Below, in pieces: positions 44,854-54,124 of a stretch of DNA of 64,000 nucleotides; within the stretch, counting starts at the first letter, position 1; every line of letters begins with the position of its first letter. Source of the stretch: Robiginitomaculum antarcticum DSM 21748 (GTDB lineage Bacteria > Pseudomonadota > Alphaproteobacteria > Caulobacterales > Maricaulaceae). The DNA lies in NCBI RefSeq assembly GCF_000365025.1, contig NZ_KB823012.1:186001-250000 (forward strand). Reading direction: 5' to 3'. The notes beneath the pieces are model-generated. The model did not search any database and had not been told where the DNA came from. It saw only the letters and a list, made by a program, of their open reading frames with translations. The translations under genes and the position numbers were made by a program.

Positions 44854-46491
44854 ATGGGAACGTTTTTTTGGTTCTTGAATGGAATATGTCTGGCGGGCTT
44901 GCTCGTCGTTATGTTCCAAATGCGAAATCATGAAAAAGGACTTTACGTTCTTTTCTTTGCGGAAATGTGGGAGAGATTTTCATATTACGGGATGCGCGCG
45001 CTTCTTGTTCTATATTTGACTAAGCATTTCCTGTTCTCGGACACGGTCGCATACGGACTTTACGGTGCATATGTGACTATTGTTTATATGACCCCCGTAA
45101 TTGGCGGGATGCTTGCTGACAAATATCTCGGCGCGCGAAGAGCCGTTATTATTGGCGGTGTTTTACTTGTTTTGGGCCATTTAGGCATGGCTGTAGAAGG
45201 CGACCCTGTTTTACCAGGAGAAACGCCTGACGGTAGCGTATTGAATATATTCTATTTCTCGCTAGCACTAATCGTCGCTGGTGTCGGATTTTTGAAAGCC
45301 AATATTTCAACAATTGTAGGGGCACTATACAGACGAACCGATGCCCGTCGTGATTCGGCTTTCACACTTTTCTACGTCGGCATCAATCTGGGCGCCGCAC
45401 TGGGGGCGCTATGGGCAGGTTATTTGGGCGAAAATTATGGTTGGAAATATGGCTTTGGTCTCGCTGGCATAGGTATGCTTGCCGGACTGGTTGTATTTGT
45501 TCTCTTCAAACCAGCTCTAAAAGGAGCCGGCGCGCCGCCAAGTATGGCGCGTTTGAAAGAGAAAGTCTTTATGGGGATATCGCGCGAGTGGATGATTTAT
45601 ATCTCCACAGTGCTTTCAGTTTTCGTGATTTGGGGCCTTGTTCGCAGTCAAGTCGTCGTCAACTGGTTACTACTCTTCTCTATGATCGGCGTTTATGGGT
45701 ACATCGTTTATCGTTCAGTGCGTCATTTGGAGCCGCATGCCCGTGACCGCATCTTTGTTGCTCTGTTTCTCATCTCTGTGAATGTTCTGTTCTGGGGTCT
45801 TTTTGAGCAAGCTGGCTCGTCCCTTAACCTCTATACAGACCGCGCCGTTGATCGGAACATTTGGGGCTCTGAAGTTGACGCATCAATTTTTCAGTCGATA
45901 AATGCGATTTATATTATCCTATTAGGGCCGGTTTTGGCCGCGCTCTGGGTGTTCCTGGGAAAACGCGGTCTTGATCCGTCCGCACCTTTGAAATTTGGCT
46001 TTGCTGTTATTCAGCTTGGCTTAGGTTTCTTAGTATTGGTATGGGGTGCAAATACTGCGGGTGCGAACTTAACACCGGTCATCTTTATCTTTCTGATCTA
46101 TCTCCTTCATACAACCGGCGAGCTGTGTATGTCGCCAGTGGGACTGTCGGCGATGACTCGCTTGGCGCCTGTTCAGATGGTCGGCTTGATGATGGGAGCA
46201 TGGTTCCTAGCCTCTGGCGCAGGCAACTCTGTTGCAGCACTGATCGCGCAAGCCACAGCGTCTGCCGGCGCTGATGGGGAGAGCCAAGTTCTTTCAGTCT
46301 ATTCTAAAGTTGGTTGGATCGCGATCGGCGTTGGGCTGCTTATGGCGGTCGCTTCGCCTGTCATCACGAAGTTCATGCATTTGGATACATTGCAGGACGA
46401 TACTGTTGATGATGATCTGGCCGGTCAGTCTCAAATTGGTGAGCCCATGGCCGCCGGTATTCACACTGAAGATGAGATGAAGTCTGACTAA
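44854..46491 (+). CDS. POT-family proton-dependent peptide transporter
   Basis: Twelve to fourteen membrane helices over 545 residues. The POT signature FFAEMWERFSYYGMRALLVLYL near residue 35 contains the ExxERFxYY proton-coupling motif. GGMLADKYLGARR and GELCMSPVGLSAMTRLAP are also typical. It imports di- and tripeptides with protons and fits an organism that also makes secreted dipeptidase and isoaspartyl peptidase. Its codon use is a little less GC-rich than its neighbours. An AGGGGG ribosome site precedes the ATG. Confidence 0.93.
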   Translation: MGTFFWFLNGICLAGLLVVMFQMRNHEKGLYVLFFAEMWERFSYYGMRALLVLYLTKHFLFSDTVAYGLYGAYVTIVYMTPVIGGMLADKYLGARRAVIIGGVLLVLGHLGMAVEGDPVLPGETPDGSVLNIFYFSLALIVAGVGFLKANISTIVGALYRRTDARRDSAFTLFYVGINLGAALGALWAGYLGENYGWKYGFGLAGIGMLAGLVVFVLFKPALKGAGAPPSMARLKEKVFMGISREWMIYISTVLSVFVIWGLVRSQVVVNWLLLFSMIGVYGYIVYRSVRHLEPHARDRIFVALFLISVNVLFWGLFEQAGSSLNLYTDRAVDRNIWGSEVDASIFQSINAIYIILLGPVLAALWVFLGKRGLDPSAPLKFGFAVIQLGLGFLVLVWGANTAGANLTPVIFIFLIYLLHTTGELCMSPVGLSAMTRLAPVQMVGLMMGAWFLASGAGNSVAALIAQATASAGADGESQVLSVYSKVGWIAIGVGLLMAVASPVITKFMHLDTLQDDTVDDDLAGQSQIGEPMAAGIHTEDEMKSD

Positions 46492-46511
46492 ACCTCATCA
46501 CATCACACATA

Positions 46512-46541
46512 AAAAAGCCCGCTCAATTGAGCGGGCTTTTT
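46512..46541. terminator. Bidirectional terminator between the POT gene and the DUF937 gene
   Basis: A perfect palindrome: AAAAAGCCCGCTCAA and its complement meet at the centre, giving a long stem flanked by A and T tracts, suitable for both convergent genes. Confidence 0.88.
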
Positions 46542-46569
46542 CTTTGGATCATATAAATAGAGGTGAGGG

Positions 46570-47250
46570 TTAGCGGCCCATAAAGCCTTTCATCGCTATA
46601 GCCAGCACATCGTCCATTGAACTGCCGTCGCCATCGGCGTCCAGCAAATTACCGAGGATGCCCATGCCTTGCTGATGGGTTTGCGCGGCGCGGCGCTGGC
46701 GCCGCTGGGGCGCGCCCGTCATAGCGCCGAGCAGGCTGCCCAAGCCGGTTCCGCCTTGCGGCGCTGTGCCCGCGCCCATGAGCTGCTGCATGGCCAGACC
46801 GGCCAAAGCGCTTTTCATCGTGCCGCCGCGCGTCTGTTTGGACAGGCTGCCCATCGCCATTGCGGCCACAAGGGGTAGCATTTTCTTGAGGATGTCCACG
46901 CCAAGTCCGGTCTTCTGCGCGGCATTGGCGGCAACGGCGCGGCTGACGTCTTTGGAGCCGAATAAATGGCCAAGAATAGCATTGCCGTCATTTTCAGTCT
47001 CAGCGCTGGTCAGAACCTGCGGGTTTTCAATATATTTTTCGTGATCGCCACTGCCCAGCGCGCCCAACAGACCGCTCAATCCGTCCGGCGTGCGGGCATT
47101 ATTTTTAAGACCTGAGCTGATAGCGGGAAGCAGCGCCATGAGGGCGCTTTGCGCCTGCTGCGGGTTTAGCCCGACTTTGGCGCCCGCCTGCTCAACCGCG
47201 CCGCCATTTTGCGCGCTCATAATCATATCTAATAAATTCATTCCGGCCAT
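46570..47250 (-). CDS. DUF937 protein
   Basis: The 226-residue protein is rich in Gly, Ala, Met and Gln. The N-terminal part (AKVGLNPQQAQSALMALLPAISSGLKNN) and the mid part (LKKMLPLVAAMAMG) match the DUF937 family, related to YidB. The C-terminus has a calcium-loop-like DADGDGSSMDDVL. No signal peptide. The role of the family is not known. It ends near the shared terminator. Confidence 0.8.
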   Translation of the reverse strand: MAGMNLLDMIMSAQNGGAVEQAGAKVGLNPQQAQSALMALLPAISSGLKNNARTPDGLSGLLGALGSGDHEKYIENPQVLTSAETENDGNAILGHLFGSKDVSRAVAANAAQKTGLGVDILKKMLPLVAAMAMGSLSKQTRGGTMKSALAGLAMQQLMGAGTAPQGGTGLGSLLGAMTGAPQRRQRRAAQTHQQGMGILGNLLDADGDGSSMDDVLAIAMKGFMGR

Positions 47251-47304
47251 TTTGGCATCTCCATTTTGGTTTAATGTGTTTGTAGGCGGCCATTCTGTGC
47301 GCGG

Positions 47305-48225
47305 CTAGGGAGGATCCGAATTAAGGTGTAAACGAACCCAGTCGCATGTCCCTATGGACTGCGCGGTCTTATGCGCGTTTTCAATACAGCGCTGCTTTTC
47401 ATCAAAGCGGATGAGTTCTTCCGGCGTCATGGGGCGATAATGTTGGGAGGATTGAAGCCGTGAATAGCCCAGACGTTCCGTCCATATCCATGTCCATAAC
47501 ATGGATTTTGCGCCGGGGTATTGATCCCGTTGCAGCGCTATATCGTGCGGAGCGCGGTCTGTCGCGATAACTTGAAATTCGGCTTGAGTAATAGGGCCAG
47601 TCGCGGTGGTAACGATCTTTTCAGTGCGCCAGACACATTGCGAAGCCCCGTTATAATATTCGATATCATTTTGTGTCACATCGCCTCTAAGCTTCCAGAC
47701 ATAAGTCGCAGCAGGATGGCGGGCCGCTTCCATATTCTCATAGCGGGTAATCTGGCCTGAAATATCGTCAGATATTGCGGCATAATCTGCCACATTTAGC
47801 GATCCATCGGGCGCAGCTCCGCCGCCGGGTGACAATAATTTCATCGCGCTGATAAAACAAAATATAGCAAAAAAGCCAATCATATGCGCGCTCATGCGCC
47901 AGAAAAATTTGCCGGTTTTAAGGATGTCGACATAAATAATGCCAATTCCGGCCCACAACATAAATAGACTTATCGCAAAGCTATATCCCCAATCCTGCAG
48001 GCTGATGCCATTGAAATCTGTTAGCAGACCGGCGGCCATTTCTGAACAGGCGGATTGAGTGTGAAGATAGATATTGAGTATGCGCCCGAAAATCAGATCA
48101 AAGCCAAACAGTAATATTATAAATATAACCGCCCAAAGCCAATATTCGCTTTGACGACGACGCACAGCTTTGCGCTCTGCGCGCCTCGCACGTCGCTGTG
48201 ATCCCCGGCTTAGCTTTTCACCCAT
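47305..48225 (-). CDS. Unknown membrane protein
   Basis: I do not recognise this 306-residue protein. It has a strongly basic N-terminus (RGSQRRARRAERKAVRRRQ), three hydrophobic helices (about residues 29-50, 80-102 and 110-128), and a soluble C-terminal domain of about 170 residues with four Cys (among them SQCVW, RCIEN and GTCDW). By the positive-inside rule the tail would lie in the periplasm. Standalone between the DUF937 gene and tldD. Confidence 0.65.
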   Translation of the reverse strand: MGEKLSRGSQRRARRAERKAVRRRQSEYWLWAVIFIILLFGFDLIFGRILNIYLHTQSACSEMAAGLLTDFNGISLQDWGYSFAISLFMLWAGIGIIYVDILKTGKFFWRMSAHMIGFFAIFCFISAMKLLSPGGGAAPDGSLNVADYAAISDDISGQITRYENMEAARHPAATYVWKLRGDVTQNDIEYYNGASQCVWRTEKIVTTATGPITQAEFQVIATDRAPHDIALQRDQYPGAKSMLWTWIWTERLGYSRLQSSQHYRPMTPEELIRFDEKQRCIENAHKTAQSIGTCDWVRLHLNSDPP

Positions 48226-48269
48226 AAGTTTAATATGGAGAATGAATAGGCTATTGGCAATATTAGGGA

Positions 48270-49688
48270 CTAAACCGCGCTGCCGCCCACCGTCAGGGCT
48301 TCAATATAAAGTGTCGGCTGCCCGACGCCGACGGGCAGGCCTTGGCCAGCCTTGCCGCAGACGCCAATCCCAGGATCAAGCTGGCTGTCATTACCGATCC
48401 GTTTGACTTGTGTCAGCACAGTTGGGCCGTCGCCGATGAGGGTCGCGCCTTTGACGGGATGCAGGATTTTACCGTTCTTGACGCGGTAAGCTTCAGTACA
48501 CTGAAAGACGAATTTACCATTGGTAATATCGACTTGTCCGCCCCCAAAATTGGTCGCGTAAATACCGTCTTTAAGCCCGTCGAGGATCTCGCCTGGGTCA
48601 TCATGACCGGACAGCATTTGCGTGTTGGTCATACGCGGCAGCGGCGCATGGGCAAAGCTTTCGCGCCGTCCATTGCCAGTGCTTTTCCCGCCCATTAGAC
48701 GGCCATTCATGCGGTCTTGCATATATCCCACCAGAATACCGTCTTCGATCAGGACGGTGCGCGATGTCGGAGTGCCTTCATCATCAATAGATAGCGATCC
48801 GCGCGCATTGGGCACAGTGCCGTCATCGACAATTGTGACGCCCGGGGCGGCGACGCGCTCGCCCATTTTTCCGGCAAAAGCCGACAGGCCTTTACGGTTA
48901 AAATCACCTTCAAGGCCATGCCCGATGGCTTCGTGCAGTAAGACGCCCGGCCAGCCGGGGCCAAGCACGACATCGAATTGTCCGGCAGGCGCAGGCTGCG
49001 CCGTCAGATTGACTTTGGCTTGACGAATGGCCTCATTGGCCAGGGTTTTCCATTGTGCCGGCGCAATAAATTGCCCGTATTCAGCGCGGCCGCCATGTCC
49101 GGCATAGCCATTTTCGCGGCGGCCTTTATCCTCGCAGGTGACAGAGATATTCAGGCGTACGAGCGGGCGGATATCATCATAGCGCTCCCCGCCAGCGCGC
49201 AAAATGGCGATGGCGCGGCGCGAGCCTGACATCGTAGCGGAAACCTGCACAACGCTGGGGTCTGCGGCCCGGCAATAGGCATCAATCTCCTGGAGGAGCG
49301 CGACTTTGGCCGCGAAATCCGGATCGGCAATCGGGTCTATATCCGGATAAAGCGCGCGGTTCGTGCGCGCAGGGGAGGCGTCAGCTTGTGCGGCTGCATG
49401 GCCGCCTTTGGCCAGACTGGCCGCCGCGCTGGCGCGGGTCAGGGCCCCGGCGCTCATTTCGCTACTTTGGGCAAATCCGGTGGTCTCGCCCGCCACGCAG
49501 CGCAGGCCAAAGCCGCGCGAGCTGTCAAAACTGGCATTTTTCAACCGGCCATCATCAAAGGTCAGAGATTCAGACGCGCCGCGTTCAATGAACAGCTCGC
49601 CATCGTCTGCGCCGCGCAATGTTGCGTCTAAAGTGGATTGGGCCTGGGCCGCGGAAAGGTCACAGCCTTCAAATATAAAATCTGTCAT
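48270..49688 (-). CDS. tldD: Metalloprotease TldD
   Basis: TldD with TldE forms a zinc protease that degrades unfolded peptides and matures some peptide antibiotics. The 472-residue protein has HEAIGH at 252-257 followed by GLEGDFNRKG, the TldD zinc site, and MTNTQMLSGHDDPGEI. The third ligand region (FQCTEAYRVKNGKI) is intact. tldE is not in the window. The start at 49688 gives full-length homology. Confidence 0.95.
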   Translation of the reverse strand: MTDFIFEGCDLSAAQAQSTLDATLRGADDGELFIERGASESLTFDDGRLKNASFDSSRGFGLRCVAGETTGFAQSSEMSAGALTRASAAASLAKGGHAAAQADASPARTNRALYPDIDPIADPDFAAKVALLQEIDAYCRAADPSVVQVSATMSGSRRAIAILRAGGERYDDIRPLVRLNISVTCEDKGRRENGYAGHGGRAEYGQFIAPAQWKTLANEAIRQAKVNLTAQPAPAGQFDVVLGPGWPGVLLHEAIGHGLEGDFNRKGLSAFAGKMGERVAAPGVTIVDDGTVPNARGSLSIDDEGTPTSRTVLIEDGILVGYMQDRMNGRLMGGKSTGNGRRESFAHAPLPRMTNTQMLSGHDDPGEILDGLKDGIYATNFGGGQVDITNGKFVFQCTEAYRVKNGKILHPVKGATLIGDGPTVLTQVKRIGNDSQLDPGIGVCGKAGQGLPVGVGQPTLYIEALTVGGSAV

Positions 49689-49820
49689 GAGGGTGATGTG
49701 GGACGCGGCAGAGACAAAGTAAAGATGCCGCGCGCAGCATAATCGTGACCCATAGCCACAGCGTGATTTGCAAATTACGGCTTGCCCGCTACAAACCCAT
49801 AATAACAGAGAGGCCGAATT

Positions 49821-50117
49821 ATGAGTATTTATAAAACAGCCTGCCGGACCCCCAATGCTGACGGGGTCACCAATATTCCGACTTGGAAATTTGAAGCTGT
49901 GCGGGAGGCCTTGCTTTGCGCAATAGATGATGCGGGCGATGGCGGTCTGACATTTAAGGCTATGACGCGGTCCGTGACATCAAGATTGAGCGAAGACGTG
50001 TTGTCTAAGCTCGGCTCAGTGGGGTGGCGTACAATGGCCGTCAAGTTGGAGTTGGAAGTGGTTGGGGAAATCAGAAAAGTCGATCAGAAATCTCCGCAAC
50101 GTCTGGTGCGGGCATGA
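49821..50117 (+). CDS. DUF6958-type protein coupled to purT
   Basis: A 98-residue protein with the family-like pattern [36 protein letters not shown] and [22 protein letters not shown] followed by SPQRLVRA. It looks like a small winged helix. Function unknown. Its stop overlaps the ATG of purT (ATGA), implying joint translation. Confidence 0.75.
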   Translation: MSIYKTACRTPNADGVTNIPTWKFEAVREALLCAIDDAGDGGLTFKAMTRSVTSRLSEDVLSKLGSVGWRTMAVKLELEVVGEIRKVDQKSPQRLVRA

Positions 50118-51337
50118 GCGGCGGTGTCCGTTTAGGAACCGCGCTAAGGCGGGGCGCGACTAAAGTGCTGTTTTGCGGCGCGGGGGAGCTCGGCAAAGAG
50201 GTCGTCATTGCGCTGCAGCGTCTTGGCGTTGAAACGATAGCGCTTGACCGGTATCCCGACGCGCCCGCTATGCAGGTCGCTCACCGATCCCATGTCGTGG
50301 ATATGCGTGACGGGAAAGCCCTTCGCGCTATTATCGAGCTTGAACAGCCTGACCTGATCGTACCGGAGATAGAAGCCATCGCAACCGCCACACTGGCCGA
50401 ACTGGAGCGCGAAGGGTATACCGTCATTCCAACAGCTAAAGCTGCGCAACTGACTATGGACCGCGAAGGTATTCGCCGTCTTGCGGCCGAAGACCTGGGC
50501 CTAAGAACGTCGCCCTACCGCTTTGCAGATACTGAAGATGAAGTGCGCGAAGCTATGGCGCAAATCGGCCTGCCGTGTGTGGTTAAGCCCGTTATGAGCA
50601 GTTCCGGCAAAGGGCAGAGCACAGCCTTCACAGAGGCTGATATTTCCCGTGTCTGGGCGTATTCGCAAACGGGCGGGCGCACAGGCGCGTCGCGCGTCAT
50701 TGTCGAAGGTTTCGTTGATTTTGATTATGAAATTACGCTGCTAACCGTGCGTCATGCGGGCGGCACGTCATTTTGCGCACCGATCGGACACCGTCAGGAC
50801 GGCGGCGACTATCAGGAAAGCTGGCAGCCCCATCCGATGAGCCCTGCAGCGCTACAAAACGCGCAGGATATGGCGGGAAAGATCACAGCGGCGCTGGGCG
50901 GTTACGGGGTGTTTGGTGTTGAGCTGTTTATCAAGGGTGATGTGGTGATCTTCTCCGAAGTTTCGCCGCGCCCGCATGACACAGGGTTGGTGACATTAGT
51001 CTCGCAAAATCTGTCAGAGTTTGAGCTCCATGCCCGCGCTATTTTGGGTCTGCCGATCCCGCAGATTATCCAAACCGGCCCCGCTGCATCCGCCGTGATA
51101 TTAGGGGAAGGGCATAGTAGCGACATCGCCTTTGACGGCGTTGCAGACGCTTTGTCCGAGGCCGGAGTGGATATCCGCCTGTTTGGTAAACCGGAGATAT
51201 CCGGCGTGCGGCGCCTCGGCGTCGCGCTGGCCACTGATGAGACGATTGATATAGCGCGGGAGAAAGCCCTGCGCGCGGCGGGCAAGGTGAAAGTGCGTTT
51301 TTTGGATGCGTGTGGAGCGGGTAAGTCCCTAGATTAG
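50114..51337 (+). CDS. purT: Formate-dependent phosphoribosylglycinamide formyltransferase
   Basis: PurT makes formyl-GAR from GAR, formate and ATP in purine synthesis without folate. The ATP-grasp fold is visible: [97 protein letters not shown] use the ATG at 50114 (407 residues) because it overlaps the previous stop and matches family length; a start at 50024 would add 30 unrelated residues. Confidence 0.95.
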   Translation: MSGGVRLGTALRRGATKVLFCGAGELGKEVVIALQRLGVETIALDRYPDAPAMQVAHRSHVVDMRDGKALRAIIELEQPDLIVPEIEAIATATLAELEREGYTVIPTAKAAQLTMDREGIRRLAAEDLGLRTSPYRFADTEDEVREAMAQIGLPCVVKPVMSSSGKGQSTAFTEADISRVWAYSQTGGRTGASRVIVEGFVDFDYEITLLTVRHAGGTSFCAPIGHRQDGGDYQESWQPHPMSPAALQNAQDMAGKITAALGGYGVFGVELFIKGDVVIFSEVSPRPHDTGLVTLVSQNLSEFELHARAILGLPIPQIIQTGPAASAVILGEGHSSDIAFDGVADALSEAGVDIRLFGKPEISGVRRLGVALATDETIDIAREKALRAAGKVKVRFLDACGAGKSLD

Positions 51338-51376
51338 GCCTTGGGCAAGGCTCCAATATTGAAAGAAAGTCCGGCT

Positions 51377-52318
51377 ATGTTAAAACTTGCTCTGCCCCAA
51401 ATCGCGCCGGTCTGGCTAGACCGGGCGGCGACAATTACGCGCGTTATAGACACGATAAATGAGGCGGCGGGCGAAGGCGCGCAGCTTGTTGTCTTCGGTG
51501 AAGGCCTTGTGCCCGGTTACCCATTCTGGGTCGATCTCACAGGCGGGGCGCAGTTTAACTCGCCAAAACAAAAAGAGCTTTTCGCCTATTACTCTGACCA
51601 AGCCGTGAGCATTGAAGCCGGGCATTTAGACGGCGTCTGCGCTGCGCTCAAGGCGGCTGGCATGGCCTGTTATCTGGGCGTAATAGAGCGCGCCGCTGAC
51701 CGCTCCGGGCACAGCCTGTATTGCAGCTATGTCTATATCAATGCAGGCGGACAGATAAAAAGCGTGCATCGTAAATTGCAGCCGACTTATGAAGAGCGGC
51801 TGGTCTGGTCACCGGGCGACGGGGCGGGATTGGTCACGCATAAACTCGGCGGTTTTACCGTCGGGGGACTGAACTGCTGGGAGAACTGGATGCCGCTGAC
51901 GCGCGCCGCGCTTTATGCGCAAGGCGAAGATTTGCACGTCATGTGCTGGCCCGGCTCAATCCGAAATACCGAAGATATTACGCCCGTTCTGGCTAAAGAA
52001 GGCCGGTCTTATTGTGTTTCAGTCAGCACGATCATGCGCCGCGAAGACGTCGGCGATACTGTGCCCTATGCGACAGAGATCCGCGCCGCCATGCCCGATG
52101 TCGCTGCCGATGGCGGATCCTGCATCGCCGCGCCGGATGGCAGCTGGGTGCTGCCGCCTGTCGTCCATCAAACGGGTATTCAATATGCAGAACTTGACCC
52201 GGCCTTTGTACGCCGCGAGCGGCAAAACTTTGACGCGGCCGGCCATTACAGCCGACCGGACGTGACACGTCTTATTGTGGACCGACGGCGGCAGAGCCTG
52301 GCGCGCTTTGAGGACTAA
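51377..52318 (+). CDS. Nitrilase
   Basis: Carbon-nitrogen hydrolase with the triad Glu42 (VVFGEG), Lys133 (VHRKLQPTYEER) and Cys167 (GGLNCWENWMPLTR). CWEN together with HRKLxPTxxER places it in the nitrilase/cyanide hydratase branch, which converts nitriles to acids. I use the ATG at 51377 (313 residues); a TTG at 51341 is in frame. It follows purT by 39 bases and may be co-transcribed. Its last 47 bases overlap the end of the convergent carboxylesterase gene. Confidence 0.9.
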   Translation: MLKLALPQIAPVWLDRAATITRVIDTINEAAGEGAQLVVFGEGLVPGYPFWVDLTGGAQFNSPKQKELFAYYSDQAVSIEAGHLDGVCAALKAAGMACYLGVIERAADRSGHSLYCSYVYINAGGQIKSVHRKLQPTYEERLVWSPGDGAGLVTHKLGGFTVGGLNCWENWMPLTRAALYAQGEDLHVMCWPGSIRNTEDITPVLAKEGRSYCVSVSTIMRREDVGDTVPYATEIRAAMPDVAADGGSCIAAPDGSWVLPPVVHQTGIQYAELDPAFVRRERQNFDAAGHYSRPDVTRLIVDRRRQSLARFED

Positions 52319-54029
52319 TGAGATCAAGATGATAGAGTAGGCCGGTCTCCAGCGCGTCGATTTTCACCTTGCGATATCCGGTCTGCGACTCGGCCAGCGG
52401 CGCGCCCGTATTGCCGCCAAAGATCATCCAGTTTTCGCCGTCATGCTCGGGCCATTCGATCAAACCCTCACCATTGGGGTTTCCTGTTCGCGCAAAATTT
52501 ACCCAGTAAGTCTGCATCATATCTTTGAGCGCTAAATCCTCTTTGGTCGGATCAAATGCAGCGGTCAGCGTGCCGAGGATAAAGGGAATTTCTGCGCCGT
52601 GATAGGCGCCCAATGTCTGCGTTTTGCTGGGCGGGACGCGGGTAAAAGCATAGAGATAAGACGGCGATCCGGCCTTGGCGTTTTGGCGCGTCACATACCG
52701 CACATTAACACCAAAAATTTCATCGCCCATGAGCTGCGTCCCTGCAGCCATAAAAGCCGCCGGATCAGACAAGCCATATTGCGATAAAATCGTATCTGTC
52801 GCAGCCGCGCCAAAAATAGGGGTCAGCGCCGCCGCTTGAGCGGCTATGCCATCGCGCGGAAAATCATCCAGCCAGACGGTCGGCTGGGGATCATCAGGGA
52901 AAAACAGAGTCCCCTCATCGGCATTATATCCAAATAGAGTGGGTACCGAGTGGAAGTCTGCATCACGGAAAGCAATGCCGACATTTTTCGGCAAGACCTC
53001 GCCGTCGCGTACCGGATGAAGGCCTTCGCCAATCATTGCGTCCATAGACAGTAAATCCATGAAATCGCTCGCAGGCAGCGCCCGTAATTGCGCGGCGGTT
53101 ACGTCATCAGCAAGGCCAAGGCCATGCGCGATTTTAAGGCCGCCCTCATGTCCGCTGGGCCAAGTGCTGGCATTTCCGGTGAGATCGCCCAAATGATAGG
53201 TCGACGCGCCGCTCTGGCCGATGGCGCGGTGAAACAGCCCCTTGGCAGCCGGCGCGCTCATCAGCTCTGTGACAGACCAGCCGCCAGCGGACTCGCCAAA
53301 AATAGTGACGTTCTCTGCGTCACCTCCATAGGCCGCGATATTATCTTTCACCCAATTTAGCGCTGCAATTTGGTCCATCAGGCCGTAATTACCCGAAACG
53401 CCGCGCGCATCATCAGCGGACAGGGCGGGATGGGTCATATAGCCAAAAGCGCCAAGGCGGTAATTAATCGTGACCAGAACAACGCCTTTTTGCGGCAGTT
53501 CGTCACTTTGGTAAAACCCTGTATCGCCGGAGCCAAAACTGTGACCGCCGCCATGTATCCAGACCATAACGGGCAATGGCGCGTCGCCGACATTGCCGTC
53601 CTGCGAAACATTCGGCGTGCGCACATTTAGATAGAGACAGTCTTCAGAATAATCGCCCGACGGCATCGCGGCTATTGCGCTTTTGATAATAAATTCTTTA
53701 GCGGTGGAAAAGCCCTGGCCTTCGACAATGCTGTCAATAAATCCGCCTTCGCTGCCCCTTGGCTGCATGCATCGATTACCAAATTCCGTGGCGTTAAATG
53801 TTTGCGCAAAGTCCGGAGCGGGGCTTGGCGTTGTCCAGCGTAAATCGCCGACTGGCGGCTGCGCAAAGGGGAGACCCATGAAATTGGCGACATTCGTCTT
53901 GGCATTCCACTTCCCGATAACGGCGCCTTGGGGCGTCTGCACGGCCGATGTGGGCGGCAGGGATTTATCACCGCAGGCCGCAAGAAAAAGTCCCGCGCTC
54001 AGCACAGCCAGAGTTGATAATTTACGCAT
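52272..54029 (-). CDS. Carboxylesterase type B lipoprotein
   Basis: An alpha/beta hydrolase of the carboxylesterase B family. A lipoprotein signal ends at LFLAAC. The catalytic Ser is in TIFGESAGGWSV; MVWIHGGGHSFGSGDTG forms the oxyanion hole, SEDCLYLNVRTP is the family mark, and the His lies in LGAYHGAEIPFILG. It should hydrolyse esters outside the inner membrane. The ATG at 54029 has GGGAGGG before it (585 residues); an upstream frame to 54140 is not supported. Confidence 0.92.
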   Translation of the reverse strand: MRKLSTLAVLSAGLFLAACGDKSLPPTSAVQTPQGAVIGKWNAKTNVANFMGLPFAQPPVGDLRWTTPSPAPDFAQTFNATEFGNRCMQPRGSEGGFIDSIVEGQGFSTAKEFIIKSAIAAMPSGDYSEDCLYLNVRTPNVSQDGNVGDAPLPVMVWIHGGGHSFGSGDTGFYQSDELPQKGVVLVTINYRLGAFGYMTHPALSADDARGVSGNYGLMDQIAALNWVKDNIAAYGGDAENVTIFGESAGGWSVTELMSAPAAKGLFHRAIGQSGASTYHLGDLTGNASTWPSGHEGGLKIAHGLGLADDVTAAQLRALPASDFMDLLSMDAMIGEGLHPVRDGEVLPKNVGIAFRDADFHSVPTLFGYNADEGTLFFPDDPQPTVWLDDFPRDGIAAQAAALTPIFGAAATDTILSQYGLSDPAAFMAAGTQLMGDEIFGVNVRYVTRQNAKAGSPSYLYAFTRVPPSKTQTLGAYHGAEIPFILGTLTAAFDPTKEDLALKDMMQTYWVNFARTGNPNGEGLIEWPEHDGENWMIFGGNTGAPLAESQTGYRKVKIDALETGLLYHLDLISPQSAPGSAAVGPQ

Positions 54030-54124
54030 AATCCCTCCCATTTTCTTTGAGTTTAGGCGGGCCGGCCGCGCAACGCCAAGACAAAACCCTGTTATTTTTG
54101 TATAGTGAGTATTAAGAGCCGCAC

